Notes under the pieces: generated by a model
Databases searched by the model: none
Told to the model about the DNA's origin: nothing
The model's input: only the letters and a program-made list of their open reading frames with translations
Shown: in pieces, positions 1 to 8,256 of the stretch
Numbering within the stretch: position 1 is the first letter of the stretch
Layout: the number at the start of each line of letters is the position of its first letter
Position numbers and translations under genes: made by a program
Assembly: GCA_027489035.1 (NCBI GenBank)
Contig: JAIYAN010000010.1
Coordinates: forward strand, 124,001 to 188,000
Source: Chitinophagaceae bacterium
GTDB taxonomy: Bacteria > Bacteroidota > Bacteroidia > Chitinophagales > Chitinophagaceae
DNA length: 64,000 bases
Reading direction: 5' to 3'

Positions 1-431
1 CCATTTGCTTGTACCGTTGATTGAATCAATGATTTTGTAGATAATTTCAAATCATTGATTACAGATTGAACTGCATTTGTTGCGCTAATTGTTGGAATGC
101 CTGATTTTAAATTTACAATTTCTTCTATATTAGAAACCCTGTTCCCAGCATTTGAAACCAACTCGTTATTTTTAAAAGCAAGTACCTGCATTTTGTTAAA
201 CACAGGAATCGATTTAAACGTTTGGGTCAAATACACCATTCTTATTCCAGATGCATTATCAAAATATGTACTTGAAACATCGGAATTTTCTATGTCATTT
301 ATAGAAAAACCCAACTGAGTTTGATGTTGTTTTATTAATGATAATGCAATTTGTTTTTCATCTGCATTCGCTTGACCGAAACTAATTACTGTTGAAATCA
401 AAGAGGCGAATAAGAATAAAAGTTTTTTCAT
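1..431 (-). CDS. Secreted M36/fungalysin-like metallopeptidase, N-terminal part only
   Basis: Partial gene: the ATG is at 431 and the frame stays open to the left edge, giving about 143 residues. It begins with a Sec signal peptide (MKKLLFLFASLISTVISFGQ), followed by a region resembling the FTP propeptide of M36/M4 peptidases: a YLTQTFKSIPVFNKMQ-type stretch near residues 68-83, then a short ELVSNAGNRV strand. In these families the propeptide keeps the zinc peptidase inactive until secretion. The catalytic domain lies outside the window, so the peptidase call rests on the propeptide alone. A C-terminal T9SS sorting domain would be expected in this phylum but cannot be seen here. Confidence 0.6.
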   Translation of the reverse strand, partial: MKKLLFLFASLISTVISFGQANADEKQIALSLIKQHQTQLGFSINDIENSDVSSTYFDNASGIRMVYLTQTFKSIPVFNKMQVLAFKNNELVSNAGNRVSNIEEIVNLKSGIPTISATNAVQSVINDLKLSTKSLIQSTVQAN

Positions 432-549
432 GTTTTAAGGTTAAAATAAAGTAAATGGCGTTTTTTTCTTGTGGAAGTTTCAGCGGATATGGAGTAAGCG
501 GGTCAAAAATATGTTAAAAAACATGAAAATTGAAATAATATGGCTATTA

Positions 550-1545
550 TTATTGCATTTTCATATTTAACCCGTTTTTAAAAAACTGTTCGGTAAAGTC
601 TTCTACTTCAGGTACAGCTCCAGATTTGATTGGAGAACACAACACATGATCACCCGCATTAGGTATGGGATGCTTCATTTTTTTTGTTTTAGGCGTTCCC
701 AATTGATCAAACATTTTTTCCATTGCTTCAACTTTTACAATTTCGTCTTGATGGTTTTCATCTTTAAAATAGTAAAGTATTAATAAGGGTTGTTGTACTT
801 TATTAAACGTTTCAGTTGTCATTGAAGATTCAATCATTTCCTGTAAACTAACGGTGGCTTCTAAGCGATACGGTGTATTCCAATATTTAGCATAGGCTTT
901 AGTTTTATCCTTTGGTGTTAAATAATCACTTCCCATAACCAATCTGGCAATTTGCAAACCCCAATGGTTATTGAGCAACCAAGCATTGGGATTATTGATT
1001 TCAATATTGGGAGAATAAAGCACTAAACCTGCAACATCATTTGGGTATGCCGCAGCCAATTGCAATGCTTGAGAAGCGCCAGTACTGGTTCCCATAAGTA
1101 TCACTTTGTTTCCCAATTTTTTTCCAATAGATAGTGCTTGTTTTGCCGATTCCCAATAATCATCTGCAGTAAGTGCAATCAATTGATCTGTAGTATCAAT
1201 TCCATGTTGTGCTAGTCGTGATAAATATAAATTACAGCCGAATTTTTTCGCTATGTTTCGATGAACTGGATTGCCTTCTTCTTGAGATGCAGAGAAACCA
1301 TGCAAGTAAACAATAACATATTCCGTTTTTGATTTCAATGTATCATTAGCCCATACTATTCTTGCTTGATTATCTGGCTTGAGTTTATGTTTAGATTCTT
1401 GATTGGCAACAAATACTTCTAGTTCATTTATAGCAGGTAATTCTGGAAGCGCTTTGTTAAATAATGGTTTAGCGGGCTGAGGCCCTAAAAAATAAAGCCC
1501 TAAACAAACGGATAGAACAATTAAAACTTTTGTTTTTTTTGACAT
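550..1545 (-). CDS. Alpha/beta hydrolase, membrane-anchored or secreted
   Basis: 331 residues. A hydrophobic N-terminal segment (about 6-20) after a KK-containing start suggests a signal anchor or signal peptide. The alpha/beta-hydrolase landmarks are present: the oxyanion-hole LHGF at 81-84, the nucleophile elbow GTSTG with Ser154, and a late AGDHV with His300 as the likely catalytic His. The acid is probably within KDENHQDE (about 261-268). The large insertion between elbow and His would form a lid. This is the serine hydrolase/carboxylesterase-lipase type; the substrate cannot be read from sequence. It is transcribed on the same strand as the preceding coiled-coil gene, which ends about 108 bp upstream. 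Confidence 0.75.
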   Translation of the reverse strand: MSKKTKVLIVLSVCLGLYFLGPQPAKPLFNKALPELPAINELEVFVANQESKHKLKPDNQARIVWANDTLKSKTEYVIVYLHGFSASQEEGNPVHRNIAKKFGCNLYLSRLAQHGIDTTDQLIALTADDYWESAKQALSIGKKLGNKVILMGTSTGASQALQLAAAYPNDVAGLVLYSPNIEINNPNAWLLNNHWGLQIARLVMGSDYLTPKDKTKAYAKYWNTPYRLEATVSLQEMIESSMTTETFNKVQQPLLILYYFKDENHQDEIVKVEAMEKMFDQLGTPKTKKMKHPIPNAGDHVLCSPIKSGAVPEVEDFTEQFFKNGLNMKMQ

Positions 1546-1553
1546 AGTAATTC

Positions 1554-1657
1554 AAAATTTAAAAGTAAAAATCAAAAAAATATTCCAAGCTTATTTAATT
1601 ATTAATCGCCAGGTCGGAACACTTTTCACTTTTCACTTTTTACTTTTCACTTTTTAT
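1554..1657. repeat. A-rich/T-rich inverted repeat pair at a gene border
   Basis: An A-rich arm (1554-1580, with AAAAGTAAAAATC) faces a T-rich arm made of CACTTTT/TACTTTT units (1621-1657). The arms are roughly complementary, so the transcript could fold. The same vocabulary and arrangement occur at 6979-7075 and 15863-15950, with single arms near 7560 and 25928. The T-rich arm overlaps the last codon and stop of the gene ending at 1654. Confidence 0.55.
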
Positions 1658-2067
1658 TGTGCAACATTTTGAGCAATTTGTCCTTTTAATCTTGCGATTG
1701 TATTATTGGCTTCAAGCAGTTTAATTTTTATATCATACATTTCTGGATCTAGTTTTTTAAACATCATTTCCGTTTCTTCATTGCTTTTTTGCAACAATAA
1801 AATATCGCGATCCATTTCTTTGATTACATGCTCAGCCTCTTTTAATTTTCTACCCAGATCAGCTTCTATGGTTTCTTTGAGTTGAAAAGCTAGAGCACTT
1901 TCTTTGCGAAGCGTTTCTTTAACCAAACGTTCGCTTTCAAGTAACCCATTCAAACTGTTTTCAGATCTTTTTAATTTTTGAATTTCCATTGTTTTCAAAA
2001 TCCAAGCAACCCCAAAGCCAATTATAAACGCAGCCGAAATATAAAGCATCAATTCGCTAGAACTCAT
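1654..2067 (-). CDS. Membrane-anchored coiled-coil protein, function unknown
   Basis: 137 residues, not recognised as a named family. One N-terminal transmembrane helix (about 7-25, LYISAAFIIGFGVAWIL) is followed by a highly charged, heptad-like stretch rich in K, E, L and Q (about 30-130) that should form a long coiled coil on one side of the membrane. The ending is IAQNVAQ. This layout fits a small structural or scaffold protein, but nothing in the neighbourhood specifies a role. The terminal codons overlap a T-rich intergenic repeat. Confidence 0.6.
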   Translation of the reverse strand: MSSSELMLYISAAFIIGFGVAWILKTMEIQKLKRSENSLNGLLESERLVKETLRKESALAFQLKETIEADLGRKLKEAEHVIKEMDRDILLLQKSNEETEMMFKKLDPEMYDIKIKLLEANNTIARLKGQIAQNVAQ

Positions 2068-2191
2068 ATTTAAAAAATTTATTGCAAAGTAAATTATTTG
2101 AAGTTTGATTCATTCAATTAATATCAATTGTTTTCGCACATTTTATCAAAAATGGTTAATAAGTATCCAAATTTATACTCACCTTTATTGA

Positions 2192-2740
2192 ATGAATGAA
2201 TTGCTTTCCAATTATGGATATTATACAGAACATACAGATGCGCAGTTGATTAAACTCGCCAACCAGTATTTGAATATGCTTCCCGAATCTGAAATAGAAG
2301 CTTTTTATAACGAAGTTGCAACCCGGCAATTAGAACTCAGCGATTCCATTTCTGAGCATCAGCAAAAGATTGATCAATTCAATTTTTATCTTTTGCCTAA
2401 ACACATTATTCAGTTTATTACAGATTCAAAATCAAATCAAAAAAACAATGACTTTATTTTGAATGGTTTATTAGAAAGGGGAATCGAAGAAAATATGGCT
2501 TATGTTGTTCTAGGAAAAATGCATGTTTATTTTGAAGAAATGAGCAAAAAAAATGAAGATCTTATTTTTTCGGGATTGCCAATGCTGGTTGCTGGAATTG
2601 CAATAAATGTATTGCCCATTTCAAAAAACCAACATTTAGCCATTATCGTTATTGCGTATTGTTTGATGGTGATTGGCGTCGTTAGAATATTGCATGGGTA
2701 TAGTAATAAGAGGAGGTACGAGAGGTTGTTGAGGTTTTAG
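2192..2740 (+). CDS. Small membrane protein with two C-terminal helices, function unknown
   Basis: 182 residues, family not recognised. The first 125 residues are soluble and charged, with a helical region up to about 65. Two hydrophobic helices follow (about 127-144 and 149-168), then a basic tail (SNKRRYERLLRF). The tail is encoded by the start of a GAGGTTT-type repeat array, and the TAG stop at 2738-2740 lies inside that array, so the natural C-terminus may have been altered by repeat insertion. Divergent from the coiled-coil gene, with 124 bp between their starts. Confidence 0.6.
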   Translation: MNELLSNYGYYTEHTDAQLIKLANQYLNMLPESEIEAFYNEVATRQLELSDSISEHQQKIDQFNFYLLPKHIIQFITDSKSNQKNNDFILNGLLERGIEENMAYVVLGKMHVYFEEMSKKNEDLIFSGLPMLVAGIAINVLPISKNQHLAIIVIAYCLMVIGVVRILHGYSNKRRYERLLRF

Positions 2741-2775
2741 AGGTTTTAGAAGTTTGTGAGGTTTGTGAGGTTAAC
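2722..2775. repeat. GAGGTTT-type nonamer array
   Basis: Imperfect tandem copies of a 9-nt unit (GAGGTTTTA, GAGGTTTGT and variants). Arrays of the same unit are at 26661-26724 and 44557-44633. There are no spacers, so this is not a CRISPR. Confidence 0.75.
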
Positions 2776-2780
2776 GTTCC

Positions 2781-2837
2781 AAAGGTTCAATGTGTTCAAT
2801 GAGTTCAAAAGGTTGGAGATATTCTTCTGCCGATGTT
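2781..2837. repeat. 57-nt dispersed module, copy 1
   Basis: Begins AAAGGTTCAA and ends TCTGCCGATGTT. By hand alignment 52 of 57 positions match 44675-44731. In both places it lies downstream of a GAGGTTT array in the same orientation. Confidence 0.75.
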
Positions 2838-2874
2838 GGTGTTTTCACCAATCATCAAAGTCCAAGTACAAACT

Positions 2875-2912
2875 CCCTTCACCTTTCGGGGGAAGGGTTG
2901 GGGAAGGGGGCT
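2875..2912. repeat. GC-rich imperfect palindrome at the end of the DUF1501 gene
   Basis: CCCTTC (2875-2880) can pair with GAAGGG (2892-2897), followed by GGGGAAGGGGG. The G-rich run ends one base from the complement of the DUF1501 stop codon (2911-2913), so the element abuts or overlaps the gene end. It is strikingly GC-rich for this DNA and may act as a terminator or be a mobile palindrome. Confidence 0.5.
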
Positions 2913-4170
2913 AAAACAACTCCAGATTCACACCATTCCAATCCGGGAAAAGCTGTTTTGTATTTTTAATATTCAAATGCTTTTGTGCAACTTCATTAAA
3001 TACAGATCTAAAATCTGTTGTAACAGGTAGGTCTCTACCATCTTCTAAATTTTCAATCGACAAAGGCTTTATATCTCCATAAACCTTTCCCCCTTGTAAG
3101 TTGGTTCCTAAAATAAAATTACATGATGCCCTTCCATGGTCGGTACCATTAGTGCCATTTTGCTTTACCGTTCTACCAAATTCCGTCATGGTCATTACCA
3201 CTACATTGTCTTTTAAATCATCCCCTAAATCATTCCAAAAGGCAGTAATGCTATTGCTCAAATCACCGACATTTCTGGCAAATGTACCATTGAAGGTTCC
3301 TTGATTAAAATGCGTATCCCACCCACTCGATTCGGCAAAGCCAATTTCCAATCCTACATCAGATTTTATTAACTGCGCAATTTGCTTAAGTGCGTTACCT
3401 AAGTTTGAATTGGGATAAATTACACCTGATGTGGGTTGATATTTTTTAAGATTTATTTTCGATAAAACTTCTACCGCTTCGAAAGTTTCTTTTCCTGTAT
3501 TTTTTATCAGTTGATTGGTTGTTTCATCATATAAATCTTCAAAACTTTTAGCCGTTGCATTTAAATTGACTTGTGCTTGCTTGGAATTAATTTTAAAGTC
3601 TGCTAGATTATTTATCGCTATGGAAGGGAAATTTCCATACAAAGACCTCGGTAATGAAGACGTTAAACTAACTGCATGAAATGGAGATTCATGAATTGCC
3701 AATAATCCAGCAGCACGATTCAACCAGCCACTATCTGTTGATTTTTTAAAAGGCGTTCCCGATTCCATATAATCTTGTGCATCAAAATGAGAACGTGAAT
3801 TATTGGGCGATCCTATTCCGTGTACTATTGCCAATTGATTCAATTTAAACAACGGCTCAAAACTTGCCATCGACGGGTGTAATCCAAAATTCCCATCTAA
3901 ATCAATCAATGAAACTTTTTCAGATTTCGCTGCAGACATAAATAATCCTGGTCTTGCTTTTTTTAAATGAGGGTCATTAAATGGCGTAACGGCCATGAGT
4001 CCATCCATTGCCCCTCGCTGAAAAATACAAATCAGGATCTTATTTTTTTTGAATAGTTGTGTACTTTGAAACTGTTGGGCTGCGCGTGCTACAAAGCCAG
4101 GAACACCGCCGAAGCTGATTCCGAAAGCTGCAATTGCACCTGATTTTAAAAAAGCTCTTCTAGATGACAT
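2911..4170 (-). CDS. DUF1501 secreted protein (sulfatase-like fold)
   Basis: 419 residues. The N-terminus SRRAFLKSGAIAAFGISFGG has a twin-arginine-like motif (RR followed by F-L-K) and a hydrophobic stretch, so Tat export is likely. DUF1501 hallmarks are visible: QRGAMDGL near 51-58, NSRSHFDAQDYMESGT near 123-138, SSGWDTHFNQG near 280-290, and TEFGRTVKQNGTNGTDHG near 327-344. The family is related to the alkaline phosphatase/sulfatase superfamily; its substrate is not established. It begins 6 bp after the DUF1800 gene ends, and the two families are characteristically paired, so co-function is expected. Confidence 0.88.
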   Translation of the reverse strand: MSSRRAFLKSGAIAAFGISFGGVPGFVARAAQQFQSTQLFKKNKILICIFQRGAMDGLMAVTPFNDPHLKKARPGLFMSAAKSEKVSLIDLDGNFGLHPSMASFEPLFKLNQLAIVHGIGSPNNSRSHFDAQDYMESGTPFKKSTDSGWLNRAAGLLAIHESPFHAVSLTSSLPRSLYGNFPSIAINNLADFKINSKQAQVNLNATAKSFEDLYDETTNQLIKNTGKETFEAVEVLSKINLKKYQPTSGVIYPNSNLGNALKQIAQLIKSDVGLEIGFAESSGWDTHFNQGTFNGTFARNVGDLSNSITAFWNDLGDDLKDNVVVMTMTEFGRTVKQNGTNGTDHGRASCNFILGTNLQGGKVYGDIKPLSIENLEDGRDLPVTTDFRSVFNEVAQKHLNIKNTKQLFPDWNGVNLELF

Positions 4171-4176
4171 AAATGT

Positions 4177-6060
4177 TTATTTGCGTTGAAAATCTGGGGA
4201 CCCTAAAATTATTCCAACCACATGCTCGAGCATGTTTTTTTCGCTTTTAAATGAACTTTTGTCTGATTCTATTTCAATTTCATCAGACATTGAATCCTCT
4301 ATTGATTTTTTTTCATCACCAATTTTATTGACCAATTTTTGAGAAACTTTCACCTCATTTAATAAAGGCAACAACCTTTGATATGTTTTTTCATGGTTTC
4401 TTCCAGGCATCAAAATATTGGCATAGGTTTTCAATGCGGCAACTGCATCTTCTGGCTCGTGATAATCATTCAGTTTAAGTAAATCCACTTTAATACCTCT
4501 AATGTTTTGAGCAGCAATATCCAAACCAAAATTCATTCTACTTAATAAGGCGCTGGTATTTACCCAATAAGCGGCATTATCTGGAAACCCAGTTGGTGCT
4601 TGATAATGATATATTTTTTGTCCCATTTTTTCCAACACCCCAAACATGGGATAAGGATTAAATACTTCGGTATTCATTGCTCTATTGGCACTTACCACCA
4701 CTTCAAAAGGCGATTTTATTTTTTGACAAATGGCATTCTTTCCCCAAAAATCAGAATCATAAACCATCGTTAATAATACAGATTTAATATCTCCATTTTT
4801 CTTTAAAAATGTTTCCGCCATCTTATTGATGAGTTTTTCAGACGGATTATCATTTACAAAATAGACAGCCAGTTTTTTACAAATAAATTTTGCAGTAGCT
4901 GGATGATTTGCTAGCATTGAAATTAAATCAACACCTTCTTGATAACCTCCATTTGCTGGGAATTTTTTACCCAGTACCATCTTTTCATTTGGATCATGGT
5001 TCATGGGAAAAAATAAAAAATCTCCCTCTCTGTAATAACCTTTGGATTTTAAATTATCTTCTCCTAAAATAGAAATCAATTTTTTCAACTGACCTGAATA
5101 AGCATCATCAAAAGGATAAATGGTCCAACCCGTTAAAACACGTGCTGCATTTACCACATCTTGTTGTGTATATCCACCATCCACACCCAAGGTATGAAGC
5201 TCCAATAATTCGCGCGCATAATTTTCATTAATGCCCCGATTTTTATTTTTGCCTTTTAATTGTTTTATAAATTTTACATTTTGTGTATCTCCAACTGCAT
5301 TTTGTTGTTCAATTAACGCATTTAAATTTTTGTTTCTGGATGAAGTAGAGGCGCTATCCATCTCTGTAGAACTCAAAAAATTATCTAGAAATAGAGACAT
5401 AGCTGGTGACTTTGCCGTTGCCAAAAGTAATTGTTGAAAATTACCCAAAGCATTTGGTCGAATTACATCACGCTCATACGCTGGAATGTATTGTGCTACT
5501 TGAAGTTTGGTAAAAGACACATTGAAATGATTAAACCAAAAACCAGTTAATACTTCTTCGAGTTGATTTTTGGAATAAATTGCCCTAATGAAACGTTGGT
5601 TGATAAAAGAGCGGGAAAGTTCGGCAAATGGATGAAGATTATTTAATTGGGAATAAGCTTTCAATCTATCTTTCTCCTCGCGCTTCGACATAACACCAAT
5701 AGAATCTTTATCAATAAAACCATCTTTAATCGCCATTCTGACCACTTGTGGGTTGCGTGGAAATTGCTTAACTACTTCTTCGTTGGATAAATGTAGATAA
5801 TCAATTTTTGATAATTTCAGATTCAAACTATCATCATTAAACGTAGTATTAAGTTGCTTTTCGAACCAAACTTCCAAACCCATTTTAACGACTTCGTCCA
5901 GTTGTCCTGGAGTAGTGCCATAAGTAAATCGATTGATTAAATGAGCAGCAGCCTGTGTTTGAGTGAGTCCTTGTGCAGCATACGGAAATTTATTTTTTTG
6001 TGCATGAGCAAAGCAAATACAACATAAAAAAACAACTAAACTGATATAATTTTTAAACAT
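4177..6060 (-). CDS. DUF1800 secreted protein
   Basis: About 627 residues from the ATG at 6060, chosen because it is followed by a clean signal peptide (MFKNYISLVVFLCCICFAHAQ). A longer frame reaches 6201 but would overlap the start of the divergent CDGSH gene and bury the signal peptide. DUF1800 features include HLINRFTYGTTPGQLDEV near the mature start, the GFWFNHFNVS block, NENYARELLELHTLGVDGGYTQ and the ARVLTGWTI block. Upstream partner of the DUF1501 gene in one operon. The molecular function of DUF1800 is not known; export and pairing point to a periplasmic or surface role. Confidence 0.88.
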   Translation of the reverse strand: MFKNYISLVVFLCCICFAHAQKNKFPYAAQGLTQTQAAAHLINRFTYGTTPGQLDEVVKMGLEVWFEKQLNTTFNDDSLNLKLSKIDYLHLSNEEVVKQFPRNPQVVRMAIKDGFIDKDSIGVMSKREEKDRLKAYSQLNNLHPFAELSRSFINQRFIRAIYSKNQLEEVLTGFWFNHFNVSFTKLQVAQYIPAYERDVIRPNALGNFQQLLLATAKSPAMSLFLDNFLSSTEMDSASTSSRNKNLNALIEQQNAVGDTQNVKFIKQLKGKNKNRGINENYARELLELHTLGVDGGYTQQDVVNAARVLTGWTIYPFDDAYSGQLKKLISILGEDNLKSKGYYREGDFLFFPMNHDPNEKMVLGKKFPANGGYQEGVDLISMLANHPATAKFICKKLAVYFVNDNPSEKLINKMAETFLKKNGDIKSVLLTMVYDSDFWGKNAICQKIKSPFEVVVSANRAMNTEVFNPYPMFGVLEKMGQKIYHYQAPTGFPDNAAYWVNTSALLSRMNFGLDIAAQNIRGIKVDLLKLNDYHEPEDAVAALKTYANILMPGRNHEKTYQRLLPLLNEVKVSQKLVNKIGDEKKSIEDSMSDEIEIESDKSSFKSEKNMLEHVVGIILGSPDFQRK

Positions 6061-6194
6061 GGCAATAAAGACTGATAAAAAATTGAATGGTTTATTAATG
6101 GTCAAATATTTTGTAATAATAAAAACAATATTACTGACAATAAATTTATTCATAATTAATAAGTCGCAATGATTTATTTTTACGAAAAAAAGAT

Positions 6195-6422
6195 ATGGCA
6201 ACGACTAAGATTACAATTAACAACAATGGTTCTGCAAAAATTGAAGGCGATTTTGAAATTGTAGATAAAGACGGAAATGTTTACGGTTTAAATGGCAGAG
6301 ATATTGTAGCCATTTGTAGATGTGGATTATCAAAAAACAAGCCTTTTTGCGATGGTGCACATAAAGGAAATTTCGAACATGATGCGATAGCATTTGAATT
6401 GCCTCCTAAAAAAACCATTTAA
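6195..6422 (+). CDS. CDGSH iron-sulfur domain protein
   Basis: 75 residues. It carries the CDGSH-type 2Fe-2S motif C-x-C-x2-S-x3-P-x-C-D-G-A-H with Cys41, Cys43, Cys52 and His56 as the 3Cys:1His ligands. The protein is little more than this single domain, with a short beta-rich N-terminus, and has no signal peptide, so it is cytosolic. Such proteins are thought to bind and transfer redox-active clusters; the physiological partner is unknown. The next gene starts 3 bp after its stop, so the two are cotranscribed. It is divergent from the DUF1800 gene, sharing a short promoter region. Confidence 0.9.
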   Translation: MATTKITINNNGSAKIEGDFEIVDKDGNVYGLNGRDIVAICRCGLSKNKPFCDGAHKGNFEHDAIAFELPPKKTI

Positions 6423-6425
6423 ATC

Positions 6426-6983
6426 ATGGCCAACAAATTATTCATGATACTGCTGGGATGCAAGCCCAAAGGGAGACATACGGAGCAACACGACATTTTC
6501 TTTACCATTGGGAAAAGCATAAAAGACATTATTCCGCATATTGAAGCATTTTGGAAAAATGGTGGTACAATACATATTGATGCATGGCGAGAGGTAACAG
6601 AAGTAGATGGAAATGCTATTTCTATTATAAAGAAAACCGTATCAGAAAAAAAGGAAAATGCTAGACTCTTTTTCTTAAACCTTGGCGGATACAAACCCGG
6701 CGAATTTGAAGAATATCATTATAAAATGCTAACAGTGGCGGAAAAAAAATCTGATGCTATAAAGCTTGCAAAGTCAACAGCATTTTATAAACATACTGGA
6801 TTTAAAGGCGCCGAATCGCACATTGATGATAAATACGGAATCGATGTAGATGATATTTATGAAATTACAGACATCCTTCCTCCAGAAATCAAAGCAGCAT
6901 TTGAATTAAAGATTTCACCAAATAAAAAAGCCAAGAAAGACGAATGGCATCTTGGGTATTTGAATTTGAAAAAAATAAAGTAA
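6426..6983 (+). CDS. DUF1543 domain-containing protein
   Basis: 185 residues. The N-terminal half (FMILLGCKPKGRHTEQHDIFF, then HIDAWREVTEVDG) matches my memory of DUF1543. The domain seems repeated in degenerate form: LFFLNLGGYKPGEFEEYHYK near 78-97 parallels LFMILLGCKPKGRHTEQHD near 4-22. The tail is Lys-rich. The function of DUF1543 is not established. Cytosolic by lack of a signal peptide. Translational coupling with the upstream CDGSH gene is likely from the 3-bp spacing. Confidence 0.8.
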   Translation: MANKLFMILLGCKPKGRHTEQHDIFFTIGKSIKDIIPHIEAFWKNGGTIHIDAWREVTEVDGNAISIIKKTVSEKKENARLFFLNLGGYKPGEFEEYHYKMLTVAEKKSDAIKLAKSTAFYKHTGFKGAESHIDDKYGIDVDDIYEITDILPPEIKAAFELKISPNKKAKKDEWHLGYLNLKKIK

Positions 6984-7075
6984 AAATTTAAAAGTAAAAA
7001 GTAAAAAAGATGTCAAATATTTTAACTTTTATCCGCGGATTTTTGACTTTTAAATTTTGACTTTTCAATTAAATA
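6979..7075. repeat. A-rich/T-rich inverted repeat pair after the DUF1543 gene
   Basis: The left arm AAATTTAAAAGTAAAAAGTA (about 6985-7010) faces a right arm with TTTTTGACTTTTAAATTTTG and TGACTTTTC (7040-7068). It could fold as a long AT hairpin separating the DUF1543 unit from rlmH. See the matching sites at 1554-1657 and 15863-15950. Confidence 0.5.
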
Positions 7076-7082
7076 AGATAAG

Positions 7083-7556
7083 ATGAAAATTCAATTTTGG
7101 TCTGTTGGAAAAAACAATGAGTCATTTGTAGATGAAGGCATAAAATTGTTTACGAAAAGAATCTCCAATTATTATCCGGTAGATTGGCAAATCATTTCTA
7201 CACCTAAAAACGCAGCGGTACTTAGTGATGTAGATTTGAAACAGAAAGAGGGTGAGACCATTTTAAATCTTTTAAAAAAAGATGACTATTTAATATTGCT
7301 GGATGAACGAGGTAAAACTTTAACCAGTGAAGGTGTTGCAAATTTCATTCAACAAAGAGCTAATGAAAGCGAGAAGCAGCTTGTGTTTTTGATAGGTGGT
7401 GCATTTGGCGTAAGTAAAGCAGTATTTGAACGTGCAGATTATATATGGAGTTTATCCCCTTTGGTTTTTCCGCATCAATTGGTACGATTAATTTTAGCCG
7501 AACAAATATATCGCGCTTGCTCTATCAACCGAAATGAGAAGTATCATCATGTGTGA
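7083..7556 (+). CDS. rlmH: 23S rRNA (pseudouridine(1915)-N(3))-methyltransferase RlmH
   Basis: 157 residues, the usual RlmH length. This SPOUT-class enzyme methylates N3 of pseudouridine 1915 in helix 69 of 23S rRNA using S-adenosylmethionine. The family signature is complete: DYLILLDERGKTLTSEG near 75-91, the AdoMet-knot LVFLIGGAFGVSKAV near 100-114, and the C-terminal SLSPLVFPHQLVRLILAEQ with RACSINRNEKYHHV at the very end. Cytosolic. It precedes the rhomboid gene by 46 bp, with an A-rich repeat arm between. Confidence 0.97.
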   Translation: MKIQFWSVGKNNESFVDEGIKLFTKRISNYYPVDWQIISTPKNAAVLSDVDLKQKEGETILNLLKKDDYLILLDERGKTLTSEGVANFIQQRANESEKQLVFLIGGAFGVSKAVFERADYIWSLSPLVFPHQLVRLILAEQIYRACSINRNEKYHHV

Positions 7557-7602
7557 GAAATAAAAAATAAAAAGTAAAAATTCAAAAAAACAGATTTACA
7601 CA

Positions 7603-8256
7603 ATGAACGCATTCCCATTTTCTATAACGAACATATTGATTGCCATAAATGTGATTTTGTTTTTCATAACAGAAACCAACAAATTATTTTTAGCCAAAAC
7701 CATTATGTGGCCTTATTATGTAAAACGTAATAATGAATTGTATCGTTTCGTCACTTCGGGGTTTTTGCATGCCAATTTCATGCACCTATTCTTCAACATG
7801 TTTACCTTATATTATTTTGGCAACAACATCGAAATGATTTTAAAGAGCAATGGAATGGGAAACGGTATAACCTATCTTATTTTGTATTTTGGCGCAATTA
7901 TCGTTTCTGATTTACCCAGTTATTTTAAAAACAAAGATGTATTTGAATATCGTTCTTTAGGTGCCTCTGGCGCAGTATCTGCAGTAGTATTTGCCACCAT
8001 TTTATTTAGTCCTTGGAGTAGTATTTATCTATACGCTTACATTAAAATATCTGCAACTGTATATGCCGTTTTGTTTATAGCATATTGTATTTATATGGGT
8101 AAAAAAGCAGCAGACAACATCAACCACGATGCACATTTATGGGGCGCTATTTTTGGATTGTCGTTTACTTTATTGATCGTATATGTAATGCGTCCCGACC
8201 TGATTGGATATATATTAGAGCAATTAAAGCATCCCAGTTTATTTGGAAGAGGTTAA
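7603..8256 (+). CDS. Rhomboid family intramembrane serine protease
   Basis: 217 residues with about six hydrophobic segments. The rhomboid core is present: FLHANFMHLFFNM (about 54-66, with the HxxxN-type helix-2 motif), the nucleophile loop SLGASGAVSA with Ser122 in GxSG, and the catalytic His178 in HDAHLWGAIFG. The protein should cleave transmembrane segments of membrane proteins within the inner membrane. The substrate is unknown. The last 18 bp overlap the 3' end of tilS on the opposite strand, so the two genes converge without a terminator between them. Confidence 0.92.
   Translation: MNAFPFSITNILIAINVILFFITETNKLFLAKTIMWPYYVKRNNELYRFVTSGFLHANFMHLFFNMFTLYYFGNNIEMILKSNGMGNGITYLILYFGAIIVSDLPSYFKNKDVFEYRSLGASGAVSAVVFATILFSPWSSIYLYAYIKISATVYAVLFIAYCIYMGKKAADNINHDAHLWGAIFGLSFTLLIVYVMRPDLIGYILEQLKHPSLFGRG

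Noticed and set aside
6061..6201. Longer N-terminus of the DUF1800 protein
   Set aside because: It would overlap the divergent CDGSH gene start and place the signal peptide internally.
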